From: JAUIET01 sp045105115
GTDB lineage: Bacteria > Pseudomonadota > Gammaproteobacteria > Pseudomonadales > JAUIET01
Reading direction: 5' to 3'
Assembly (NCBI GenBank): GCA_045105115.1
Contig: JBGCDE010000019.1
Location: 1 to 44,829, forward strand
Length of the DNA stretch: 44,829 nt
Shown here in pieces: positions 39,570 through 44,829 of this stretch. Numbering within the stretch: position 1 is the stretch's first letter; each line of letters starts with the position of its first letter. The position numbers were made by a program, and so were the translations under genes. The notes under the pieces were generated by a model. The model was not told where the DNA came from, did not search any database, and saw only the letters and a list, made by a program, of their open reading frames with translations.

Positions 39570-41615
39570 ATGAAATCAATGAGCTATGTGCACGGCGAAT
39601 GGACCGAGGGGCAAAGCGACGGCAAGGCTGTCTTTGACGCGGTAAGCGGTGAGCAAATTTGTCAGGTGAGTAGCGACGGCATTGATTTTCAGAAAGTGCT
39701 TGATCACGGCCGCAATCAAGGCGGGCCAGCCTTGCGCGCTATGACCACGCATGCACGTGGCGCTATGCTGAAAGACCTTGGCAAGCACTTGATGTCAAAG
39801 AAAGATGACTTCTATGCATTGTCTGCGCGTACCGGTGCTACCAAGGCTGACGGTGGTGTTGATATAGAAGGTGGCATTGGTACCTTGTTTGCCTATGCAG
39901 GGGTTTCCAAGCGAGAGTTTGCGAACGAAACGTTTATTGTAGAAGGTGCGCCGGAAGCGCTTTCAAAAAATGGCACCTTCGTAGCGCGCCATATTCTAGT
40001 GCCCAAGCGCGGCGTGTCTGTGCATATCAACGCATTTAACTTCCCGTGCTGGGGAATGTTGGAGAAGATTGCCCCTAGCCTGGTTGCGGGCGTGCCGGTA
40101 ATTGTCAAACCGGCCACTGACTCGGCTTATTTAACCGAAGCCATGGTGAGGGAAATAGTAGCTTCCAAATTATTGCCCGAAGGCGCAATCCAGCTCATCT
40201 GTGGTCGTACTGGTGATTTGCTAGACCTGCTTACCGAGCAAGATACAGTGACCTTTACGGGTTCTGCCTCAACGGGTCAAACTTTGCGTGCGCACCCGAA
40301 TATTATTGCGCGCAGTATTCCTTTTACCATGGAAGCTGATTCACTGAACTGCAGTATTCTTGGTGAAACCGTGCAGGTCGATGATCCCGAGTTCGATTTG
40401 TTTGTCAAAGAAGTCGCACGCGAAATGACAGTAAAAGCGGGGCAGAAGTGCACCGCGATTCGACGTGTCATTGTGCCGGCTGCGCGCGTTGCTGATGTAC
40501 AAAAGGCATTAACTGATCGGCTCAGTAAAATAGTTATCGGTGACCCCAATGAAGAAGGCGTTCGTATGGGCCCATTGTTGGGCGCTGCCCAAAAAGCGGA
40601 TGTGCATGCCAATGTGCAGGCGCTGGCGCAAGACTGCGAGATAGTGCTGGGCGGAAACGATGATTTTGCTATTCAGGGTGACCGAGCCAATCGCGATGCT
40701 TTTTATCCGCCCACCTTGTTGGTTTGCGCAAACCCTGTAGAAGCCGTTGGCCCTCACAGTATCGAAGCGTTTGGGCCAGTCAGTACAATTATGCCGTACA
40801 GCAATACGGATGAAGCGATACACATAGCTGGCCTGGGCAAGGGCAGTCTGGTTGGTTCTGTGTTTACGCATAATGATCAGGAAGCCGCTGATTTAATTTT
40901 GGAAGCGGCCGCATACCATGGTCGCATGTTGGTGATTAACCGTGATTGCGCAAAAGAATCGACAGGCCATGGTTCACCGTTGCCATCATTAGTACACGGT
41001 GGCCCCGGTCGCGCGGGTGGCGGCGAAGAATTGGGCGGTGCGCGCGCGGTTAAACACTATATGCAGAGAACCTCGGTGCAAGGTTCGCCCAGCATGCTGA
41101 CAGCGATTACGCGCGAATACATGGCGGGTGCGAATACGGTCAGCGACGGTGTGCATCCGTTCAAGAAATATTTTGAAGAGCTGCGCATTGGTGAACGCCT
41201 AACAACCCATAGGCGAACGGTCACCGAGGCCGATATTGTTAATTTCGGGTGCTTGAGTGGTGATCATTTTTACGCCCACTTTGATGAGTTAGCAGCCAAA
41301 GATTCCCTGTTTGGCAAACGTGTTGCACACGGTTATTTTGTTATCTCGGCGGCTGCCGGAATGTTTGTTGAGCCATCTCCAGGTCCGGTATTGGCAAACT
41401 ACGGTCTGGAATCATTGCGCTTTATTGAGCCGGTTGGAATAGGCGATACCATTCAAGTACACATCACCGCCAAGCAGAAAATCCTGAAAGAAAAACGCCC
41501 TGATGAAGAGCGCGCTACGGGCGTGGTGGTCTGGGATGTGGAAGTGCGCAATCAGAACAATGAAATAGTTGCACTGTACGACATATTAACCCTGGTAGAA
41601 CGAAAAGACGGATAA
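39570..41615 (+). CDS. paaZ: Bifunctional oxepin-CoA hydrolase / 3-oxo-5,6-dehydrosuberyl-CoA semialdehyde dehydrogenase
   Basis: A 681-residue fusion. The N-terminal aldehyde dehydrogenase (to about residue 520) has FNFPCWGMLEKIAPSLVAGV and KAGQKCTAIRRVIVP with the catalytic Cys. The C-terminal MaoC/hotdog hydratase (about 530-681) has SGDHFYAHFDELA and FGKRVAHGYFVISAAAG, including the Asp and His of the ring-opening site. It hydrolyses the oxepin ring of the paa pathway and oxidises the reactive aldehyde. The length is normal. CGGAGT stands before the ATG. First gene of the paaZ-G-I-J operon. Confidence 0.95.
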   Translation: MKSMSYVHGEWTEGQSDGKAVFDAVSGEQICQVSSDGIDFQKVLDHGRNQGGPALRAMTTHARGAMLKDLGKHLMSKKDDFYALSARTGATKADGGVDIEGGIGTLFAYAGVSKREFANETFIVEGAPEALSKNGTFVARHILVPKRGVSVHINAFNFPCWGMLEKIAPSLVAGVPVIVKPATDSAYLTEAMVREIVASKLLPEGAIQLICGRTGDLLDLLTEQDTVTFTGSASTGQTLRAHPNIIARSIPFTMEADSLNCSILGETVQVDDPEFDLFVKEVAREMTVKAGQKCTAIRRVIVPAARVADVQKALTDRLSKIVIGDPNEEGVRMGPLLGAAQKADVHANVQALAQDCEIVLGGNDDFAIQGDRANRDAFYPPTLLVCANPVEAVGPHSIEAFGPVSTIMPYSNTDEAIHIAGLGKGSLVGSVFTHNDQEAADLILEAAAYHGRMLVINRDCAKESTGHGSPLPSLVHGGPGRAGGGEELGGARAVKHYMQRTSVQGSPSMLTAITREYMAGANTVSDGVHPFKKYFEELRIGERLTTHRRTVTEADIVNFGCLSGDHFYAHFDELAAKDSLFGKRVAHGYFVISAAAGMFVEPSPGPVLANYGLESLRFIEPVGIGDTIQVHITAKQKILKEKRPDEERATGVVVWDVEVRNQNNEIVALYDILTLVERKDG

Positions 41616-41627
41616 AACGGAGTCCCC

Positions 41628-42419
41628 ATGAGTTTTGAAAACATAGAGTTTGGCATCGAAGCGGGCGTGGCGACCCTGGTTCTTAATAGACCGGATACAC
41701 TGAACAGTTTTACAGTTGCAATGCATGAGGAAGTGCAAGCGGCCATGAAAACCGTTAGAACTGACCCACAGGTTCGCTGCCTGTTAATCACTGGTGCCGG
41801 GCGCGGGTTTTGCGCCGGTCAGGATTTGAATGATCGTGCGGTAAAAGTGACCGATGAACGCCCCGACCTTGGTGAGTCAGTTGAGAAATACTACAACCCA
41901 CTGATTCGTGGAATCATGGGCCTTGATAAGCCCGTAATTTGCGCAGTAAATGGTATTGCTGCCGGTGCTGGTGCCAGCATTGCACTTGCCTGCGACATTG
42001 TCTTAGCCGCACGCTCTGCAGCCTTTGCGCAGGTGTTTTGTAAAATTGGTCTGATTCCAGACTCGGGTGGCACGTTTAATTTGCCGCGCGCCATTGGTTT
42101 GCCTCGAGCGAAAGGTTTGGCCTTACTCGGCGAGAAGATAAGTGCCGAAAAGGCCGAAGCCTGGGGCATGATTTGGCAAGTAGTAGATGATGAAGAGCTG
42201 ATGGCAGAGGCGACCAAGCTTGCCAGTCATCTCGCAACGCAACCAACCAGAGGTCTTGCTACGGCAAAGAGTTTGCTTAACCAGTCGTTTTCCACAGCCA
42301 TGAATGAACAAGTGGAGTGTGAGAAGCAGGCTATGCGCACATTGGGTCAATCTGATGACTACCAAGAGGGTGTTGCCGCCTTTATGGAAAAACGAAAGCC
42401 AAGTTTCACAGGCTCATGA
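41628..42419 (+). CDS. paaG: 2-(1,2-epoxy-1,2-dihydrophenyl)acetyl-CoA isomerase
   Basis: A 263-residue crotonase-fold enzyme that isomerises the ring epoxide of phenylacetyl-CoA to oxepin-CoA, and later shifts a double bond. ITGAGRGFCAGQDLND and IAAGAGASIALACD form the oxyanion hole, and KIGLIPDSGGTFNLPRAIG carries the catalytic Asp typical of PaaG. It follows paaZ by 12 bp with a CGGAGT ribosome binding site like that of paaZ, and overlaps paaI by 4 bp. Confidence 0.92.
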   Translation: MSFENIEFGIEAGVATLVLNRPDTLNSFTVAMHEEVQAAMKTVRTDPQVRCLLITGAGRGFCAGQDLNDRAVKVTDERPDLGESVEKYYNPLIRGIMGLDKPVICAVNGIAAGAGASIALACDIVLAARSAAFAQVFCKIGLIPDSGGTFNLPRAIGLPRAKGLALLGEKISAEKAEAWGMIWQVVDDEELMAEATKLASHLATQPTRGLATAKSLLNQSFSTAMNEQVECEKQAMRTLGQSDDYQEGVAAFMEKRKPSFTGS

Positions 42420-42853
42420 CGCCTGACGAATTAGCCGTAAAATGCGCGGATGTGATGTGGTCGACGGATCGTGCATCACAAGGCTTGGGAATGACAATCG
42501 AAGCCATGGGCGAAGGCCGTTCAGAGTTGTCGATGACCGTGCGTGATTCAATGGTAAACGGCCACAATATTTGCCACGGTGGTTTTATTTTTACACTCGC
42601 CGATTCAGCGTTCGCTTTTGCCTGCAATTCGCAAAATCAGATAGCGGTTGCTGCGGGTGGCGCCATCGACTTCCTGCGCCCAGCGTCTTTGGGTGACGTA
42701 CTCACCGCAAAAGCGCAAGTCGTGCACCAGGGAAAGCGCAGTGGCATCTATGATATGACCGTCACAAATCAAGAAGGTAAACTGATGGCCACAATGCGCG
42801 GCCGTTCGGCACGTACTCAAGGGCAATTGCTGGACACAGATGAGTCAAATTAG
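42416..42853 (+). CDS. paaI: Hydroxyphenylacetyl-CoA thioesterase
   Basis: A 145-residue hotdog-fold thioesterase of the PaaI group. NGHNICHGGFIFTLADSAFAFACNS holds the conserved HGG and the active-site Asp. It releases CoA from dead-end hydroxyphenylacetyl-CoA and so protects the CoA pool when the epoxide is not processed. The start overlaps the paaG stop (ATGA), which suggests coupled translation. Confidence 0.92.
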   Translation: MTPDELAVKCADVMWSTDRASQGLGMTIEAMGEGRSELSMTVRDSMVNGHNICHGGFIFTLADSAFAFACNSQNQIAVAAGGAIDFLRPASLGDVLTAKAQVVHQGKRSGIYDMTVTNQEGKLMATMRGRSARTQGQLLDTDESN

Positions 42854-42868
42854 AAGGAAACTAGCACT

Positions 42869-44056
42869 ATGAACGACGCTTTTATTTGCGACGCTATTCG
42901 CACCCCTATCGGCCGATACGGTGGAGCACTCTCAAAGGTAAGAACAGATGATCTTGGTGCGATACCGATCTCAGAGCTGTTGGCCCGTAACGCGGGATTG
43001 AACGCAGCGGCCATTGAAGATGTTTACTACGGTTGTGCGAATCAAGCGGGCGAAGACAATCGTAACGTTGGTCGCATGAGCGGTTTGTTGGCAGGTCTGC
43101 CAGACACAGTGCCGGGCGTGACTTTGAATCGTCTGTGTGGTTCTGGACTAGATGCAGTGGGCACAGCGAGCCGGGCGCTCAAAAGTGGAGAGCAACAATT
43201 GGTGATTGCCGGGGGCGTGGAGTCGATGTCGCGCGCACCATTTGTAATGCCAAAACAGGAAGGCGCATTTGGTCGTACAGCTGAAATTTTTGATACGACC
43301 ATAGGTTGGCGATTTGTTAATCGCTTGATGCACGAACAATACGGTACAGATTCAATGCCAGAAACGGCGGAAAATGTAGCCGCTGATTTCGCGGTTGAGC
43401 GCGAAGCGCAAGACGCCTTCGCTTATCAGAGCCAGCAAAAAGCAGCGCATGCGCGTGATCAAGGTTGGCTGGCTGAGGAAATAGTCAGCGTTAAAGTGCC
43501 GCAGCGCAAGAAAGACGATTTGATTGTATCGGCTGATGAACATATTCGTGGTGATACCACACTGGAGGCGCTGGCTGGGCTTAGAGCGGCGTTTGTTAAG
43601 GACGGTACCGTAACGGCAGGCAATGCCTCTGGTGTGAACGATGGTGCTTGTGCGCTATTGTTGGCCACCGAGCAGGCGGCTAAAGCTAACAATTTGCAGC
43701 CCAAAGCGCGGGTGGTAGCAATGGCAACGGCAGGATTGGCACCGAGAATAATGGGCTTTGGACCGGCACCGGCAACACGTAAAGTGCTTGAAGTGGCAGG
43801 TTTGTCTTTGGACCAGATGGATGTCATCGAGCTGAATGAAGCCTTTGCGGCACAAGGCCTTGCGGTGACCAGGGATCTGGGGCTGGCTGATGACGACCCG
43901 CGGGTTAACCCTTACGGTGGGGCAATCGCACTAGGTCACCCACTGGGTATGAGTGGCGCCAGATTGGTATGTACTGCTATGTATCAGTTGCACAGGAATG
44001 GCGGTCGATACGCTTTGTGCACGATGTGTATCGGTGTAGGGCAGGGTATTGCATAG
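42869..44056 (+). CDS. paaJ: 3-oxoadipyl-CoA/3-oxo-5,6-dehydrosuberyl-CoA thiolase, with an early amber stop
   Basis: A 395-residue thiolase for the last steps of phenylacetate degradation, releasing acetyl-CoA and succinyl-CoA. All catalytic residues are present: Cys90 in LNRLCGSG, the His in IALGHPLGMSGA, and Cys387 in CTMCIGVGQG. The protein ends ...GQGIA at TAG (44054-44056). Reading past it in frame gives Ile-Ile-Glu-Lys-Val and then TGA at 44072-44074, which matches the usual C-terminal end of this family (GQGIAxIIERV). So the gene seems to have lost its last six residues by a nonsense change, or the base call is wrong. GAAGGA precedes the ATG. Confidence 0.92.
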   Translation: MNDAFICDAIRTPIGRYGGALSKVRTDDLGAIPISELLARNAGLNAAAIEDVYYGCANQAGEDNRNVGRMSGLLAGLPDTVPGVTLNRLCGSGLDAVGTASRALKSGEQQLVIAGGVESMSRAPFVMPKQEGAFGRTAEIFDTTIGWRFVNRLMHEQYGTDSMPETAENVAADFAVEREAQDAFAYQSQQKAAHARDQGWLAEEIVSVKVPQRKKDDLIVSADEHIRGDTTLEALAGLRAAFVKDGTVTAGNASGVNDGACALLLATEQAAKANNLQPKARVVAMATAGLAPRIMGFGPAPATRKVLEVAGLSLDQMDVIELNEAFAAQGLAVTRDLGLADDDPRVNPYGGAIALGHPLGMSGARLVCTAMYQLHRNGGRYALCTMCIGVGQGIA

Positions 44057-44119
44057 ATTATTGAAAAGGTTTGACCATAACGTTACTTACTTAAGAATTG
44101 TTTGTGGCACAGAGGCTTT

Positions 44120-44219
44120 GGATTGAGTGTCGGCCAGTGAGACCGTGTGAGAGAGGGACCTCGAACACGAGCCCCCATGGATGGGTTTACGGCGTGTCTC
44201 GCTGGTCGACACTCAATTC
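44120..44219 (-). repeat. Dispersed hairpin repeat, copy B
   Basis: A 100-bp inverted repeat with 23-nt arms 44120-44142 and 44197-44219. Twenty positions pair normally and the other three (G-T, G-T, T-G) would be G-U pairs in RNA of the plus strand. The core is in reverse orientation relative to copies A and C. The CCCATCCATGGG stem is intact; the second small stem is degenerate. Confidence 0.85.
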
Positions 44220-44244
44220 GAAGCCGGTCTATGAACAAGTAAGT

Positions 44245-44447
44245 GCAATTAAAGTCTGACCCGAATGGCACTGACTTAAGCGGAAAGTCCGGCGCTGGAA
44301 CAAGGGGAACTACTCGAGACACGCCGTAAACCCATCCATGGGGGCTCGGTTTTCGACATCCATGTCTCAAACGGTCCCGAGTAGTTCCCCTTGTCCCAGC
44401 ACCTATGTGCCAGTATTGACCCCTATTAAGGGCAATTAAAGTCTGAC
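44245..44447. repeat. 16-bp direct repeats flanking hairpin copy C
   Basis: GCAATTAAAGTCTGAC occurs at 44245-44260 and again at 44432-44447, enclosing copy C. This may be the trace of an inserted unit or part of a larger element. Related short words lie to the right of copy A. Confidence 0.7.
44294..44400 (+). repeat. Dispersed hairpin repeat, copy C
   Basis: A 107-bp inverted repeat with 23-nt arms 44294-44316 and 44378-44400. The inner 16 bases are perfect (CAAGGGGAACTACTCG and complement), with one mismatch outside them (a G-U pair in minus-strand RNA). The core carries both small stems intact, CCCATCCATGGG and GACATCCATGTC. Confidence 0.88.
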
Positions 44448-44467
44448 TCAAAGGTCAACAGCAAAAC

Positions 44468-44508
44468 ATGATACGAAATATTGATATATATTGTAATAAG
44501 TGTATCAT
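44468..44508. promoter_or_regulatory. Probable paa operator before paaA
   Basis: ATGATAC (44468-44474) and GTATCAT (44502-44508, within GTGTATCAT) form an inverted pair around an AT-rich centre, ending 31 bp before the paaA ATG. The same GTGTATCAT lies before paaZ. Confidence 0.6.
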
Positions 44509-44539
44509 TTAAATCATTCAAAACGTTAATGGACCCAAC

Positions 44540-44829
44540 ATGACACATTTTGATCTCAGTGAAGCCGAACTTGAGCAACGCTTTCAAGAGCGGGTAGACG
44601 ATGAACAAAAAATAGAACCTAAAGACTGGATGCCGGCGGCCTATCGTAAGACGCTAATACGGCAAATGTCGCAGCACGCGCATTCCGAAGTGATTGGTAT
44701 GCAGCCAGAAGGTAACTGGATATCGCGCGCACCGACCTTAATGCGAAAAATCATTTTGTTGGCGAAGGTTCAAGACGAGGGTGGGCACGGTTTGTATCTT
44801 TACAGCGCGGCAGAAACACTGGGCGCCAG
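44540..44829 (+). CDS. paaA: Ring-1,2-phenylacetyl-CoA epoxidase subunit A (partial, runs off the right edge)
   Basis: The first 96 codons of PaaA, the catalytic di-iron subunit of the PaaABCE epoxidase that starts aerobic phenylacetyl-CoA breakdown. The visible sequence includes KIEPKDWMPAAYRKTLIRQ, QHAHSEVIGMQPEGNW and LLAKVQDEGGHGLYLYSAAE, which contains iron-ligand residues (Glu and the E-x2-H region). The usual 'VQDEAGHG' reads VQDEGGHG here. The reading frame is open to the window edge. The Shine-Dalgarno sequence is weak (GGA). A four-codon ATG frame at 44529 is not the start. Confidence 0.95.
   Translation, partial: MTHFDLSEAELEQRFQERVDDEQKIEPKDWMPAAYRKTLIRQMSQHAHSEVIGMQPEGNWISRAPTLMRKIILLAKVQDEGGHGLYLYSAAETLGA

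Larger units (their letters stand above)
44075..44539. other. Intergenic region with two hairpin repeats and short direct repeats
   Basis: About 465 bases interrupt the paa operon between paaJ and paaA. They hold repeat copies B and C in opposite orientation, a 16-bp direct repeat on either side of copy C, and the GTGTATCAT operator before paaA. No coding sequence could be supported. The hairpins probably end or attenuate the paaZ-J transcript, so paaA has its own promoter. Confidence 0.7.

Noticed and set aside
44051..44074. Pyrrolysine or other recoding at the paaJ TAG
   Set aside because: Other genes here end normally at TAG (E2, Rieske beta), and the family has no special residue at that place; a nonsense change or base error is simpler.
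44120..44400. Integron attC sites
   Set aside because: The hairpins have size and variable arms reminiscent of attC, but the conserved part is the centre, not the ends, and no GTTRRRY-type ends or cassette genes are seen.
44529..44543. Leader peptide or alternative start for paaA at the ATG at 44529
   Set aside because: The frame stops after four codons and overlaps the real ATG; too short to support.

Overview
The window looks like chromosome of an aerobic marine gammaproteobacterium. The grounds are family-level only: a TonB-dependent receptor, an EAL-HDOD protein, a DUF3604 lipoprotein, a complete-looking phenylacetyl-CoA (paa) locus, and dispersed 'CATCCATG' hairpin repeats of a kind common in that group. 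No rRNA, tRNA, CRISPR array, prophage or intact insertion sequence was seen. Base composition and gene style look even throughout, so this reads as a resident catabolic region rather than a fresh island.

Layout. (1) 1-2143: the end of a 2-oxoacid dehydrogenase locus (tail of a separate lipoyl-domain protein, E2 catalytic domain, lipoate ligase-like protein), then a GST. (2) 2158-9399: an EAL-HDOD gene, a hairpin repeat, a DUF3604 lipoprotein, a molybdopterin oxidoreductase and pyruvate kinase. (3) 9426-16388: a minus-strand operon gcdH-iorB-iorA-cyclase (isatin-hydrolase-like), divergent from ridA-SDR across a perfect 34-bp palindrome. (4) 16397-25908: an unknown protein, an aromatic-acid MFS carrier and a MarR regulator, divergent from an LLM flavin monooxygenase, TonB receptor, Tat-targeted GMC dehydrogenase pair and a reductive-dehalogenase-like Fe-S protein. 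(5) 25874-36096: a minus-strand operon of acyl-CoA dehydrogenase, enoyl-CoA hydratase, SDR and anthraniloyl/salicylyl-CoA monooxygenase-reductase, divergent from a second MarR, a cysteine-less thiolase-fold protein, its DUF35 partner, an SDR and a two-subunit Rieske dioxygenase. (6) 36101-44829: SSS symporter/DUF485 and paaK on the minus strand, divergent from paaZ-paaG-paaI-paaJ, then two hairpin repeats and the start of paaA.

Main idea (inference). Regions 3-5 can be read as one indole-3-acetate (auxin)/isatin pathway. The Rieske enzyme would oxygenate the indole ring. After CoA activation, the Cys-less thiolase-fold protein plus DUF35 (the architecture of the Ltp2-type retro-aldolases of steroid side-chain degradation) would split a tertiary beta-hydroxyacyl-CoA into isatin and acetyl-CoA. 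The cyclase-family hydrolase would open isatin to isatinate. IorAB would convert this aryl 2-oxoacid to anthraniloyl-CoA, the substrate of the monooxygenase-reductase. RidA, the hydratase, dehydrogenases and GcdH would finish the degradation. Three of the divergent promoters share a TTTAARCTTAAA-type palindrome, two of them next to marR genes, which suggests a common regulon. The paa locus in region 6 has different candidate operators (GTGTATCAT and one FNR-type box). Not found in the window: a dedicated CoA ligase for the indole acid, and redox partners for the Rieske enzyme.
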